64,000 bases of DNA from Prochlorococcus sp. AG-321-E21 (GCA_003283415.1 QBXH01000001.1:1-64000), one strand, 5' to 3'; shown: positions 39,013 to 49,333, numbered from the stretch's first letter. Program-made: numbers and translations. The notes: generated by a model not told the origin, from the sequence alone.

Positions 39013-40809
39013 ATGTTTTTGAATGATTTTGATAGAATCAAAAAATTAGGTAGATATTTAACTAAAGATAAAAAAACTATTTATCTTATTCTAATAGTCT
39101 TATTACCTGTTTCTTTTGCGGGGGCTATTCAACCCTTATTAGTAGGTCAAGCGATAACAATCTTAAAAAATGAAAGTACAGATGTCTGGTTAAGTAAAAC
39201 TTTTTTTGGGCAATCTATAAATATAATTATTATCACTTTGTTTATAACTGTTCTATTTAGATTAGTTTTGCAAGGATATCAATCATATAATATTCAATCC
39301 GTTGGACAAAGGTTAACCGCAAGGATTAGAAGAGAACTTTTCGAACATTCTATTTCTCTTTCTCTTAAGTATCACGATAAAATGCCTGTCGGTAAATTGC
39401 TAACAAGACTTACAAATGATGTGGATGCATTGGCTGAGGTTTTTGGTAGTGGAGCCGTTGGAGTTATTGCTGATTTTGTTAGTCTTATAGTCATTTCATT
39501 AACAATGCTTTCTATAGATAAAGGGCTAGCAACTCTGCTTCTTTTAACTCAAATTCCGGTCTCTTATTTTATTATTTGGCTTCAAAAACGGTATAGAAAA
39601 GCAAATTATCAAGTAAGAGAAGAATTGTCTCAACTTAACTCTGACTTCCAAGAGAATCTTCAAGGTTTAGAAGTCGTTCAAATGTTTAGGAGAGAATTTT
39701 TCAATAGTAGGAAATTTTCTAATACAGGTATTGCATACCAGAAAGCAGTTAATGGTACCATTTTTTACGATAGTAGTATATCTGCTTTTATAGAATGGAT
39801 ATCTTTAGCAGCAGTATCATTAGTATTGGCTGTGGGAGGGTATCTAGTAACTTCCGGTAACATTGGTTTAGGAACATTAACAACTTTTATTCTTTACTCC
39901 CAAAGACTATTTGAGCCTTTAAGACAGTTAGCCGAGAGATTTACACAGATTCAAGGAGGACTAACTGCTGTAGAAAGAATTAATGAATTGTTAGATGAAG
40001 AAATTGAGATTAAAGACTCTATTTCTACTCAACAACTTTCAGGAGGTATTTTAAGTAAGGATTATAAATTTAAAGGAAAAATCGAATTCCGTAATGTCAA
40101 CTTCTTCTATAACGAGGGTGAACATGTAATAAAAGATCTATCATTTTTAGTTAATCCAGGAGAAAATGTAGCTTTTGTTGGCCCAACCGGTTCTGGTAAA
40201 ACAACCATAATAAGGTTGTTATGTAGACTATATGAGCCTCAAGAAGGTCAGATTTTGATAGATGATGTAGATATTAAAAATATTCCAATAGCAAGACTTA
40301 GAAATATGCTTGGTGTCGTGCTACAAGATACTTTTATTTTCAGTGGTGATGTTGCAGAAAACTTAAAATTAAGTACTGATATTAATAAACGAGACTTGGA
40401 AAATATTTGTAGAGAGCTTGGCTTAGATACTTTATTGAAAAAGTTGCCTGATGGTTTGAATACTTATCTTAGAGAGAGAGGAGGTAATCTTTCATCCGGA
40501 GAAAGACAACTTCTTTCAGTAGCTAGGGTCGCTATAAGAAATCCAATTATCTTGATAATGGATGAAGCTACTGCATTTATGGATCCATCTACAGAAGCGA
40601 CCTTGCAAAAAGATCTTGATAGGATATTGAATAAAAGAACGGCATTAGTGATTGCACATAGATTAGCTACTATTGAGAAATCTGATAAGATATTAGTCTT
40701 AAAAGGGGGAGCTTTAATTGAAGAAGGAAATCATAGAGAACTTAGACTAAAAAAAGGATTATATTTCCAACTTTCCGAGCTTCAAGAAAAAGGATTTGCT
40801 AGCTTTTAA
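39013..40809 (+). CDS. ABC exporter (fused membrane and ATPase domains)
   Basis: This MsbA/lipid- or multidrug-exporter-type half transporter of 598 aa has a six-helix membrane domain (about residues 20-320). The ATPase carries Walker A GPTGSGKTTIIRLL (about 394), Q-loop VVLQDTFIF, signature LSSGERQLLSVAR (about 495) and Walker B PIILIMDEATAF (about 515). It would dimerise in the plasma membrane. The substrate is unknown. It is coupled to the GNAT gene by a 1-bp TAATG overlap. Confidence 0.88.
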   Translation: MFLNDFDRIKKLGRYLTKDKKTIYLILIVLLPVSFAGAIQPLLVGQAITILKNESTDVWLSKTFFGQSINIIIITLFITVLFRLVLQGYQSYNIQSVGQRLTARIRRELFEHSISLSLKYHDKMPVGKLLTRLTNDVDALAEVFGSGAVGVIADFVSLIVISLTMLSIDKGLATLLLLTQIPVSYFIIWLQKRYRKANYQVREELSQLNSDFQENLQGLEVVQMFRREFFNSRKFSNTGIAYQKAVNGTIFYDSSISAFIEWISLAAVSLVLAVGGYLVTSGNIGLGTLTTFILYSQRLFEPLRQLAERFTQIQGGLTAVERINELLDEEIEIKDSISTQQLSGGILSKDYKFKGKIEFRNVNFFYNEGEHVIKDLSFLVNPGENVAFVGPTGSGKTTIIRLLCRLYEPQEGQILIDDVDIKNIPIARLRNMLGVVLQDTFIFSGDVAENLKLSTDINKRDLENICRELGLDTLLKKLPDGLNTYLRERGGNLSSGERQLLSVARVAIRNPIILIMDEATAFMDPSTEATLQKDLDRILNKRTALVIAHRLATIEKSDKILVLKGGALIEEGNHRELRLKKGLYFQLSELQEKGFASF

Positions 40810-41339
40810 TGATTTTCAGGAACAAAGGGTCATCAATTAAGAAAACAAATACTCTTTCTCAAGATGAGTTGATAAAATATTATGGTTTAAATTCTTATGA
40901 ATTCAGCCATCAAGAGAAAAATGAGACGTTTGTTTGTAGTAAGGTCAAGGAATTTGATCTTATCGAGTTAGATCAACTTTTGCAGACTGTAGGATGGAGT
41001 AGGAGGCCAATAAGGAGAGTTAAAAGAGCTTTAGAATTTAGTATTTTAGTAGTTGGGTTATGGAGTCATGATGAAAAATTCCCTAGACTTGTAGGTTTCG
41101 CTAGATGTACTGGGGATGGGATTATTGAGGCAACTATTTGGGATGTTGCTGTGAATCCTGTTTATCAAGGACTTGGTTTAGGTAAAGAATTGATGAAATA
41201 TATATTGCAAGAATTAAAAAAAATTGGAATATCTAGGGTTACTTTATTTGCTGATGCCGAGGTGGTTTCATTTTATAAAAGGCAGGGTTGGGTTTTGGAA
41301 CCAAAAGGTTCAAAATGTGCTTTTTGGTATGCAAATTAA
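40809..41339 (+). CDS. GNAT-family acetyltransferase
   Basis: The acetyl-CoA-binding motif A is visible as VAVNPVYQGLGLGKELMKYIL (about residues 118-138), followed by VTLFADAEVVSFYKRQGW (motif B). The length of 176 aa is normal. The first base of its ATG is the last base of the transporter stop codon, indicating translational coupling. It is similar to cyanobacterial and plastid GNATs, some of which acetylate serotonin-like amines or proteins; the substrate here is unknown. The C-terminus CAFWYAN is near the stop facing the glycosyltransferase gene. Confidence 0.85.
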   Translation: MIFRNKGSSIKKTNTLSQDELIKYYGLNSYEFSHQEKNETFVCSKVKEFDLIELDQLLQTVGWSRRPIRRVKRALEFSILVVGLWSHDEKFPRLVGFARCTGDGIIEATIWDVAVNPVYQGLGLGKELMKYILQELKKIGISRVTLFADAEVVSFYKRQGWVLEPKGSKCAFWYAN

Positions 41340-41340
41340 T

Positions 41341-42024
41341 TTAATTTTTATAATAGTCATTATGTAATGATTTTATTGACTCCCCTCTTAACCATCTTTT
41401 CCTATAACTCCAATTCTTGAATGTCTGAAAAATAATATTAGTTTTTTCCCACTTCCTACTACTTGTATAAATTGGAATATTTAACATTTTTAAAGGTATT
41501 TTATTCTTTAGTCTTTTTATAAAATCTAAATCCTCCATCAAAGGTATTTTTCGATAACCATTATTTTTAAAATATGTTTCCCTGTGAATTAAGAGCCCTT
41601 GATCACCATACGGATCTTTGAATATGTAGCTTCTAAGATTTACAAGTATCTCTAGAAATCTGTAAAAAATCATTTTATTATTAATCTTGAATTTAAAAAA
41701 ATAAACAAAATTCTCATTGTATTTTATTAGTGACTTAACTTTTTTTAACCAACCTTTTCTGAGCCTAGAATCGGCGTGTATGAAAATAAACCACATTCCC
41801 GTAGCATTTTTGGCGCCAATATTTAATTGTAACCCTCTGTTCTTTTCTTTTGATTTATATATCTTTGATCCATATAAATTTCCGATTTCTCTAGTTTTAT
41901 CTTCACTATTACAATCAACAATTATAATTTCAGCCTCCTCGTAAGAAATTGATAAATCCGAGAGAAGTAACGGTAAATGTTGAGATTCGTTATGTGTTGG
42001 AATAATAATTGAGATTTTAGTCAA
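41341..42024 (-). CDS. Family 2 glycosyltransferase (TIGR04283 type)
   Basis: This GT-A fold enzyme has ISIIIPTHNESQHLPLLLSDL at the N-terminus (cut here), the EIIIVDCNSEDKTREI metal/nucleotide region and IFIHADSRLRKGW as the D-x-D-like motif. The 227-aa length is short for GT2. In other cyanobacteria, this family is paired with the DUF2064 protein, exactly as here with a 5-bp gap, and the pair has been named from arsenosugar synthesis context; no arsenic genes are nearby, so that label is uncertain. Confidence 0.82.
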   Translation of the reverse strand: MTKISIIIPTHNESQHLPLLLSDLSISYEEAEIIIVDCNSEDKTREIGNLYGSKIYKSKEKNRGLQLNIGAKNATGMWFIFIHADSRLRKGWLKKVKSLIKYNENFVYFFKFKINNKMIFYRFLEILVNLRSYIFKDPYGDQGLLIHRETYFKNNGYRKIPLMEDLDFIKRLKNKIPLKMLNIPIYTSSRKWEKTNIIFQTFKNWSYRKRWLRGESIKSLHNDYYKN

Positions 42025-42029
42025 CTTAA

Positions 42030-42665
42030 TTATTCTCTTTTTTCAATATCATTAATTGTATCAATATCTATTTTTTTATGAAGGAATTCATGTTTTAAGT
42101 CCATGGAAGAAAAGTTTTTAATAGTTTGTTTAAGTACGTTTTCTCCACCCCACTTTATGTTTATAAAAGGAAGATATAAATAATTAGATAATAACCTTTC
42201 TGAAAAAGCAATTAGCCAATAGCCTCCGTCATTTGAGGGACCTAAAATTAGATCATTATTTTTAAGTTTTGTTATCGTATTTAATAAATCCATATGACAA
42301 ATATCTGGCAGATCAGTCCCTATAAAAATAATATTTCTTTTTTTTGCAAAACTAATTTTTTTATTAATGAGTATTTGCCTTCTCATCTTTTCTCCTAAAC
42401 ATCCTCTCCCTTGTAAATTAAAGTTTTTAATCCCTAATTCATTAGACCACCTTTTACTCTTTTTAAATCCTAGACCAGATATGGCTAAGGAAATATCAAT
42501 CAAACCTTTCTTCTCAAGAAATTTAGCAACTGAAACAGTATGATCTGTCATTTTTCTCTGCACATTTGCAGAACTGATTTTCCCTATATCTTTTGATAAT
42601 CTATTTTTACAACGACCATAGGCATGCCATTTTGCCATCACTATGAGTAGTGCTTTATTCAACAA
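42030..42665 (-). CDS. DUF2064/TIGR04282 glycosyltransferase-like protein
   Basis: This is a nucleotidyl/glycosyltransferase-fold protein of 211 aa, with AKWHAYGRCKNRLSKDIG near the start (the K-x-R-L motif of the family), IIFIGTDLPDICHMDLL (about residues 113-129) and GPSNDGGYWLIAF (about 142-154). It is the first gene of the pair with the GT2 enzyme. Substrate and product are unknown. Confidence 0.82.
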   Translation of the reverse strand: MLNKALLIVMAKWHAYGRCKNRLSKDIGKISSANVQRKMTDHTVSVAKFLEKKGLIDISLAISGLGFKKSKRWSNELGIKNFNLQGRGCLGEKMRRQILINKKISFAKKRNIIFIGTDLPDICHMDLLNTITKLKNNDLILGPSNDGGYWLIAFSERLLSNYLYLPFINIKWGGENVLKQTIKNFSSMDLKHEFLHKKIDIDTINDIEKRE

Positions 42666-42834
42666 AACATAAATAAGTTGTAATCATTATAAGGTTTAGA
42701 CAATTAAAAGATTTTATTTTTTTAAAATTTATAATCTGCATTGTTAATAATTTTTAAATTTATCATGATCTTATGATTTGAGAATGACCAATTAATAAAT
42801 TCCCACTAGATTAGATATCTATTAAATAAATTTA

Positions 42835-44226
42835 GTGCAAGCAGCCAATCCTATTTGGGCAGAAGTTCAACAATTACTTCAAAAGAATTTAAGCAAGCCT
42901 TCCTTCGAAACTTGGATAAGGCCAGCTAAGTTTAATTGCTTTGAGAATGGATTATTAACATTAATTACTCCAAATAACTTTACAAGCGATTGGCTAAGAA
43001 AAAATTATAGTGAAACTATTGAAAAAGCTGCAGAAGAAATTTGTGGACATAATGTAAAAGTCGTTTTTAAGTCTGAAACTAATATCAATGATAATTCAAT
43101 GACTCCTGATTTTGTTAGCCAACAAAATATTAATTCGAACTCAAAATCATTATCTAAAAGTCAGGTTAATAATTTAGTTAATAGATCAAAAAAATCTCAT
43201 TCTTTAAATATACGTTATGTCTTTAAAAGATTTGTTGTAGGTCCAAATAGTCGAATGGCACATGCCGCAGCTTTAGCAGTAGCAGAATCTCCAGGAAGAG
43301 AATTTAATCCCTTATTTATTTGTGGTGGTGTTGGCCTTGGTAAGACTCACTTAATGCAAGCTATTGGTCATTATCGAGTAGAAATTGATCCAGATGCGAA
43401 AGTTTTGTATGTTTCAACTGAAACTTTCAGTAGTGATTTAATTCAATCTATAAGAAAAGATGGAATGCATGCCTTTAAAAATAAATATAGATCGGTTGAT
43501 CTATTATTAATCGATGATATTCAATTCTTAGAGGGCAAGGAATATACACAGGAAGAATTTTTTAATACTTTCAATGCTTTATATGAAGCAGGTAAACAAA
43601 TCGTTATCGCAAGTGATAGGCCTCCTAGTCAAATACCTAAATTACAAGAAAGGTTAATCTCTAGATTTTCAATGGGATTAATAGCGGATATTCAACCTCC
43701 TGATATAGAGACAAGAATGGCGATTCTGCAGAAAAAAGCTGAACAAGAAAGAATGAATCTCCCTAGAGATTTGATTCAATTTATCGCAGGAAGATTTTCT
43801 TCTAATATTCGAGAATTAGAGGGAGCTTTTACAAGGGCGGTGGCCTTTGCCTCAATAACTGGATTACCTATGACAGTTCAATCAATTGCTCCAATGCTTG
43901 ATCCAAATAGTGTTGGAGTAGTCGTGACTCCTAAGCAGGTAATTAAACAAGTCTCAGATTTCTTTGAAGTTTCAGCTGAAGAATTAGTTAGTTCAAGCAG
44001 AAGAAAGCCAGTAAGTCAGGCAAGGCAAATAGGTATGTATCTCATGAGGCAAGGAACTGATCTAAGCCTTCCAAAAATTGGTGATGAATTTGGAGGTAAA
44101 GATCATACAACAGTTATGTATGCTATTGATCAAGTCGAAAAAAAATTGTCAAGTGATCCTAATGTTGCCAGTCAAGTTCAAAAAATAAAAGATTTACTTC
44201 AAATCGATTCAAGAAAAAATTTATAA
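42835..44226 (+). CDS. dnaA: Replication initiator DnaA
   Basis: This is the AAA+ initiator that opens the chromosomal origin. Domain I begins [20 protein letters not shown]; Walker A is [17 protein letters not shown] (about residue 160); Walker B is [16 protein letters not shown] (about 222); domain IV has the [16 protein letters not shown] DnaA-box-binding signature. The length is 463 aa, with a GTG start. No dnaN is adjacent and I see no TTATCCACA-like boxes in the 169-bp upstream gap, so the origin is probably elsewhere. It overlaps the GST stop by 6 bp, tail to tail. Confidence 0.97.
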   Translation: MQAANPIWAEVQQLLQKNLSKPSFETWIRPAKFNCFENGLLTLITPNNFTSDWLRKNYSETIEKAAEEICGHNVKVVFKSETNINDNSMTPDFVSQQNINSNSKSLSKSQVNNLVNRSKKSHSLNIRYVFKRFVVGPNSRMAHAAALAVAESPGREFNPLFICGGVGLGKTHLMQAIGHYRVEIDPDAKVLYVSTETFSSDLIQSIRKDGMHAFKNKYRSVDLLLIDDIQFLEGKEYTQEEFFNTFNALYEAGKQIVIASDRPPSQIPKLQERLISRFSMGLIADIQPPDIETRMAILQKKAEQERMNLPRDLIQFIAGRFSSNIRELEGAFTRAVAFASITGLPMTVQSIAPMLDPNSVGVVVTPKQVIKQVSDFFEVSAEELVSSSRRKPVSQARQIGMYLMRQGTDLSLPKIGDEFGGKDHTTVMYAIDQVEKKLSSDPNVASQVQKIKDLLQIDSRKNL

Positions 44227-45459
44227 CCTTTGGTTTAATATAAATTTGGCAGGATCCTGATCATATCGATGATTTTCTGGAATCGTATCAATTTGTGAAT
44301 TAACATTAGTATACTCAATTTTATTTAAAGATTGTCTTAATATCCTTGCAGAAATTAGAGGCATATCTCTTGGCACAGAAATTCTATTTTTTAAGTAGTT
44401 GATAGATATGACTGCATTGTTTGGAACTTCATTGATTTCAGAAGTTATCATATAGGTAAGAGCAGATCTTAATGATTCCTCTAATAAGTCTTTTTCATAA
44501 GGATTAGCATTAATAATATTGTCTTTATGTTTTAGAACCCTTTTAAGCGCAAATTTAGTGTAATAATCAATGTCTAGATTTTGATTGAATTCCAATTTAC
44601 CTAGTCCTTCCCCAGTATCTATTAGATTAGAAAAGGAAATTTGTTGATCGTTAGACTCTCTAAAGCAGCCACCCATTTGAGGAGGTAGATCATGGGCATG
44701 TGTATGAAAATCACCTTGGGTACCTCTATAGGTACTCAAACTTTCAAAAAGTGTTAGCCATCTATCAATAAAAGGGTACTTGTTTCTTAAATCGAACCCC
44801 TTGTAATAGCCTAAAGAAGCGTTCATTCTTTCCATATAGGGAATAAAAATTATGTCTCCAGTACCTGGCTCTAATTTTTCATAATCATATGTTGGTGAAT
44901 CAATAAATCCTGTTTTGGATAAACTTAATATTTTTTCTAATTTGGAAATAGATTCTCTAAATTTTTTTTTTCGAAAGGATTCATCTAGATAACTAAAGCT
45001 TTTTCTGCAAAGCCAATTACACCATGATCTGAAAATTTCTCTTTCTAAATTTCTAACTTCTCGAATGTCATTTGATAATAAAGAGGAACCAAGTGCTCCA
45101 AATTCATTTTCTAAAAAAGTAATGATATTATCACTTTCAGTTATTATCTTGCCATTCAATTCTATTGCAGGTAATTTACCTGAACTAACTTTGTTAAGAT
45201 ACCAATTTTCTTTTTGGCCATAACAATACATATTTATTTTCTTCACTTTGTAAGGAATCCTTTTAAATTCAAGCCACAACCATATTTTTTGACAATAAGG
45301 GCACCAAGAATGTCGATCTCTATATAAAATCAGGTCGGCTTCTTTTTCACTATGACCGAATAATCTTATGTTTGAATAAGAATTATTTATCCCATTGACT
45401 CTATCAATATCATCAATTTTGAATTTTCTTAAATCGGCCCAACTCAAGATGTTATTCAT
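44221..45459 (-). CDS. Glutathione S-transferase family protein
   Basis: The N-terminal thioredoxin-fold domain carries a CPYC active site ([18 protein letters not shown], about residues 49-66) and the cis-proline region [19 protein letters not shown]. The helical domain follows and the chain extends to 412 aa, about 150 residues longer than a simple GST; the extra C-terminal part is unassigned. The CPYC motif points to a glutaredoxin-like or omega type with reductase activity. It is divergent from glutathione reductase with 51 bp between the starts. Confidence 0.85.
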   Translation of the reverse strand: MNNILSWADLRKFKIDDIDRVNGINNSYSNIRLFGHSEKEADLILYRDRHSWCPYCQKIWLWLEFKRIPYKVKKINMYCYGQKENWYLNKVSSGKLPAIELNGKIITESDNIITFLENEFGALGSSLLSNDIREVRNLEREIFRSWCNWLCRKSFSYLDESFRKKKFRESISKLEKILSLSKTGFIDSPTYDYEKLEPGTGDIIFIPYMERMNASLGYYKGFDLRNKYPFIDRWLTLFESLSTYRGTQGDFHTHAHDLPPQMGGCFRESNDQQISFSNLIDTGEGLGKLEFNQNLDIDYYTKFALKRVLKHKDNIINANPYEKDLLEESLRSALTYMITSEINEVPNNAVISINYLKNRISVPRDMPLISARILRQSLNKIEYTNVNSQIDTIPENHRYDQDPAKFILNQRL

Positions 45460-45510
45460 TTATTGAAATTAAGCTTTATATTTACGATATAATAAATGAT
45501 TTAAAAGGTT

Positions 45511-46875
45511 TTGGAATTTGAATTTGACTTAATTGTTGTAGGTGCCGGTTCGGGAGGATTGGCTGCTGCAAAACGAGCTGCGAGTTATGGCGCAAAAGTT
45601 GCAATAATAGAAGTAAACAAAATTGGCGGGACCTGTGTTATTCGAGGTTGCGTGCCAAAAAAACTGATGGTTTATGCTGCTAATAATAGAAGAAATATGG
45701 TTTCTTCTGAAGGGTATGGATTAATAAGCAAAGAATTAACTTTTAAATCAAATATCTTACTAAGTAATGTTAGAGAAGAAGTTTCTAGATTAAGTGTCTT
45801 ACATTCAAATTCATTGAAAAATTTAAACGTTAAAGTTTTTGAGGGCCTTGGAAGATTTTTAAATCAAAATACAATAGAAGTAGTTTGTCCAGAAACAAGA
45901 AATATTTTAAGAAAAGTAAGTGCTAAAAATATTCTTATTTCAGTTGGTGGCAAACCAAAAAAATTAAATATTCCCGGAACAGATTTAGCATGGACTAGCG
46001 ATGATATTTTTGAATTAAAAGATTTTCCTAAGAAATTATTAATAGTTGGTGGAGGTTATATTGCCTGTGAATTTGCTTCCATTTTTAAAAACTTAGGCAC
46101 TGAAGTTACTCAATTAATTAGAGGTAATAACTTGTTAAATGGCTTCGACAAAGACTTGTCAGAATGTCTAGAAAAATCAATGACTTCCTTGGGTATAAAT
46201 TTAAAATTTAAAAATCAGTTAAAGTCCATAAAAAAAATAAATGATGATCTTGAATCGACTTTGGACTCTGGAGGTAAATTGTTAACTAATAATATACTTG
46301 TTGCAACTGGACGAGAGCCTGATCTTAAAAGATTAAATTTAGATACTTTAAACCTAAAAATGGATGGAATATATTTAGAAGTTAATGAACTTAATCAGAC
46401 AAGCAAATCTAATATTTTTGCTATTGGAGATATTATAAAAAAACCAAATTTAACACCTGTAGCAATAGAACAAGGGAGAGTTTTTGCCGATAATTATTTC
46501 GCTGATCATAAAAGAAAAGTTAATTATGAAAATATTCCCAAGGCAGTCTTTACTATTCCTGAAATTTCAACAGTTGGGCTTAGTGAGGAAGAGGCAAAAG
46601 AAATTTATTTGGAAGAAAATGTAGAAGTTTTTAAATGTAGTTTTACTCCTATGTCTAATACCTTTAAAAAAAATAAATCTAAATGTATGCTAAAACTTGT
46701 AGTCAACAAAAATAATGATAAAGTTTTAGGATGTCATATGTTTGGGGAAACAGCCTCTGAGATTATACAAATGATCTCAGTCTCTTTAAATGCAGGGATT
46801 ACTAAAAGGGATTTTGATACTACGATGGCTTTGCATCCAACTATTTCAGAGGAATTTGTAACTATGTATAGGTAA
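45511..46875 (+). CDS. gor: Glutathione reductase
   Basis: This is an NADPH-dependent flavoenzyme that keeps glutathione reduced. The FAD motif is LIVVGAGSGGLAAAKRAA. The redox disulfide is in GGTCVIRGCVPKKLMVY (the C-x-x-x-x-C of the family), the NADPH motif is IVGGGYIACEFAS, and the C-terminal HPTISEEF gives the catalytic His-Glu pair. The length of 454 aa is normal; the start is TTG. It shares a short divergent promoter region with the GST gene. Confidence 0.95.
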   Translation: MEFEFDLIVVGAGSGGLAAAKRAASYGAKVAIIEVNKIGGTCVIRGCVPKKLMVYAANNRRNMVSSEGYGLISKELTFKSNILLSNVREEVSRLSVLHSNSLKNLNVKVFEGLGRFLNQNTIEVVCPETRNILRKVSAKNILISVGGKPKKLNIPGTDLAWTSDDIFELKDFPKKLLIVGGGYIACEFASIFKNLGTEVTQLIRGNNLLNGFDKDLSECLEKSMTSLGINLKFKNQLKSIKKINDDLESTLDSGGKLLTNNILVATGREPDLKRLNLDTLNLKMDGIYLEVNELNQTSKSNIFAIGDIIKKPNLTPVAIEQGRVFADNYFADHKRKVNYENIPKAVFTIPEISTVGLSEEEAKEIYLEENVEVFKCSFTPMSNTFKKNKSKCMLKLVVNKNNDKVLGCHMFGETASEIIQMISVSLNAGITKRDFDTTMALHPTISEEFVTMYR

Positions 46876-46880
46876 TTAAA

Positions 46881-47960
46881 TTATCTTCTAGATATTTTGA
46901 GCCTTTCTTGAGCAAAAAGAAATATTGTAAAAAATGCAAAGTAAACAAAAATACAAACTCTTAATTCATAGAGATTGTTAAATCCGTTTAAGAATAATAT
47001 CTTATCAAGGATGTAGAAAGTATAAAGATTTAAAAGTATAAAGCCTTCAATTCTGGTGATTTTACCTTGGGTCCAGAAAATAGGTAGACAAGCAAAAGTC
47101 GTTAAAACCATAAATGGTAAGTCAACTTTTATTAAGCCTTGATCTATTGTAAAACCTTTTAATCCAGAAAAAATACTGCAACTTCCAAGAATAAGAAGCT
47201 GATTGAGTAAATTGCTTCCAATTACATTACCAATCGCTAGATCCGTTTTACCTTTAAATGCTGCAATTATTGAGGTAACTAATTCTGGCAGGGAGGTTCC
47301 TGTGGCAACTATAGTTAAACCAATAATAATTTCATTTACCCCTAATAGAGTAGCTAAAGATTGAGAACCATTAACTAAAATATTTGAACCAAAGCTTAGA
47401 AGAAAAATTCCAGTAATTAATTTCAATATAATTTTGAATTTACCTCTCTCAATACCTTGAGGTTCTTTTATCTCGGGCTCAGCTTTTCTAGTATCCTCCT
47501 CACTTTCCTTAATAGTATTTATTTCCCAAATTGTGTTTAAAGTTAAACAAAATATTAGAAATATTCCTGCTTGCCAAGTTAACAAACCAGTTGAAGACAT
47601 TGCCCAGACTGCACATGAAATAGCTATTAAAAGAGGAACATCTCTTCGGACAATTCTACTTTTTACTTTTAAAGGGGTTATTAACGAGCTTATCCCTAAA
47701 ACAACAAGAACATTAAAAATATTACTCCCTATTACATTACTTGCTGCAAGTGAGTCACTTCCCTTGAAAATTGAATTTAAACTTACTAATAATTCAGGAG
47801 AACTTGTACCTAAGGAAACAACGGTTAATCCTATTACTATTTGAGGTATTCCAAAGAATAAAGATAAAGAAATTGCCCCTTGAATAAATAATTCTCCGCC
47901 TGCAAAAAGTAATACTATTCCAATTATTATTTCTATTATTGGTAATATAAACTCGCTCAT
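46881..47960 (-). CDS. Ca2+/cation antiporter (Na+/Ca2+ exchanger family)
   Basis: This is a polytopic membrane protein of 359 aa with the two alpha-repeats of the CaCA family: GLTVVSLGTSSPELLVSLNS (about residues 43-62, cut here) and GLTIVATGTSLPELVTSIIA (about 213-232), each preceded and followed by membrane helices. About ten hydrophobic segments are visible with an acidic cytoplasmic loop (KESEEDTRKAEPEIKEP) in the middle. It is the YrbG-like type. It converges on gor with 5 bp between stops. Confidence 0.88.
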   Translation of the reverse strand: MSEFILPIIEIIIGIVLLFAGGELFIQGAISLSLFFGIPQIVIGLTVVSLGTSSPELLVSLNSIFKGSDSLAASNVIGSNIFNVLVVLGISSLITPLKVKSRIVRRDVPLLIAISCAVWAMSSTGLLTWQAGIFLIFCLTLNTIWEINTIKESEEDTRKAEPEIKEPQGIERGKFKIILKLITGIFLLSFGSNILVNGSQSLATLLGVNEIIIGLTIVATGTSLPELVTSIIAAFKGKTDLAIGNVIGSNLLNQLLILGSCSIFSGLKGFTIDQGLIKVDLPFMVLTTFACLPIFWTQGKITRIEGFILLNLYTFYILDKILFLNGFNNLYELRVCIFVYFAFFTIFLFAQERLKISRR

Positions 47961-48067
47961 ATTTAAAAATCTTATTTAAACAATTATATCTTTAATTTAT
48001 TCAATAACTATCTAAAAACTATTGTCAATTTTTATTTCCTGTTAAAATTAATTAAATAATTAAAACT

Positions 48068-49117
48068 TTGAAAGAATTAACTATATTAAAACCCGATGAT
48101 TGGCATTTACATTTAAGGGAAGGCATTGTTTTAAAAAATATTATTAGGTTTACCTCGGAATTTTTTGGTAGGGCCATAGTGATGCCAAACACCAAAAAAC
48201 CAATAACAACTATAAAAGAATGTATTTCTTATAAGAAATCCATATCTGAAGCATTGTCTATCAACTCCACGTTTGAGCCGTTAATGACGATATATCTGAC
48301 AGATGAAACAGTCAAAAATGAAATAATAGAGGGCTTTAATAATAAAGTTTTCTTTGCGGCTAAATTGTATCCTGCTAATGTGACAACAAACTCCAGTCAG
48401 GGAGTTAAAAAAATAGAAAATCTTCATGAAATATTTGAAGTCATGCAAGAACTTGGAATGCCACTTTTGATTCATGGAGAAGTGACTGATCCTGAAGTAG
48501 ATATTTTTGATAGGGAAGAAGTTTTTATAGATAAGGAACTATCACCTTTAATACAAAAATTTCCGAAATTAAAGATTGTTTTAGAGCACATAACTACCTC
48601 TCATGCTGTTGACTTTGTTCAAGAGAATAATTTAGGAGCTACTATTACTCCGCATCATTTACACATAAATAGGAATGCAATGTTCTTTGGAGGTTTAAAT
48701 AGTGATTTTTACTGCTTACCAGTTGCTAAGAGAGAAAATAACAGAATTGCTTTAAGGAAAGCTGCTACTAGCGGAAAAGAATGTTTTTTCTTAGGCACAG
48801 ATTCTGCCCCTCACTTAAGGCAATGGAAAGCTTTTTGCGGATGTGCAGGCATTTTTAATTCACCAGTAGCAATTGAAAGCTATATAAAAGTTTTTGAGGA
48901 GGAAAATGCACTAAATCAATTTGAAAAATTTGCCAGTTTAAATGGGCCAAATTTTTATAACTTACCTTTTAATACTGAAAAAATAAGATTAGTTCCTAAG
49001 TTAAATGAAATTCCAGAATTTATTCAAGTAATTGAGAAAAATAAGGTTGTTGGACAAATAAAACCATTTCATGGAGGTGAAACTTTAACTTGGAGAGTAG
49101 AGGGAGTAATTAAATAA
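48068..49117 (+). CDS. pyrC: Dihydroorotase
   Basis: Dihydroorotase cyclises carbamoyl aspartate in pyrimidine synthesis. The zinc-binding DDWHLHLREG (about residues 10-19), PLLIHGE (about 132), EHITTSHAV and GTDSAPH (about 241) motifs are clear. The length of 349 aa matches the E. coli-type class II enzyme. The start is TTG. It is the last core gene before the accessory patch at 49.2-50.8 kb. Confidence 0.95.
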   Translation: MKELTILKPDDWHLHLREGIVLKNIIRFTSEFFGRAIVMPNTKKPITTIKECISYKKSISEALSINSTFEPLMTIYLTDETVKNEIIEGFNNKVFFAAKLYPANVTTNSSQGVKKIENLHEIFEVMQELGMPLLIHGEVTDPEVDIFDREEVFIDKELSPLIQKFPKLKIVLEHITTSHAVDFVQENNLGATITPHHLHINRNAMFFGGLNSDFYCLPVAKRENNRIALRKAATSGKECFFLGTDSAPHLRQWKAFCGCAGIFNSPVAIESYIKVFEEENALNQFEKFASLNGPNFYNLPFNTEKIRLVPKLNEIPEFIQVIEKNKVVGQIKPFHGGETLTWRVEGVIK

Positions 49118-49241
49118 AAAATAAGAAAATGCAATTCACATGAAAATATAATATGAATTTTCTTCTAAATGATTAATTAACTGATTGAAAGATGTGCTCC
49201 CATTCCAATATTCCGAGAAAATGTAAATATTCGCATTTTTC
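49118..49241. other. Gap after pyrC with no gene
   Basis: This AT-rich stretch precedes the partial tRNA-Leu promoter. I see no ORF of note. AGAAAAT and ATTTTCT near its start can pair over a 26-base gap, which may be the weak end of the pyrC transcript. Confidence 0.4.
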
Positions 49242-49271
49242 TTGGTTAAAAGTGATACTTTCGGCTACGAT
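49242..49271 (+). promoter_or_regulatory. Promoter of the partial tRNA-Leu copy
   Basis: TTGGTT-N18-TACGAT lies 21 bp before the partial tRNA and matches the promoter of the intact tRNA-Leu (TTGAAG-N17-TACAAT) in its -10 and the following TAAAAAAGCGC. This suggests the duplication included the promoter and the downstream segment may be transcribed. Confidence 0.55.
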
Positions 49272-49292
49272 AAAAAAGCGCAAATTCCATTT

Positions 49293-49333
49293 GGGAGTGT
49301 GGCGGAATTGGTAGACGCGCCGGACTTAAAATC
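49293..49333 (+). tRNA. Partial copy of tRNA-Leu(UAA), 5' half only
   Basis: These 41 bases are identical to the first 41 bases of the intact tRNA-Leu(UAA) at 50732, covering acceptor 5' strand, D-arm, anticodon stem 5' strand and anticodon loop through TTAAAATC. The sequence then diverges completely; no variable arm, T-arm or acceptor 3' strand follows. It cannot make a normal tRNA and marks one end of a duplicated attachment site. Confidence 0.85.
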
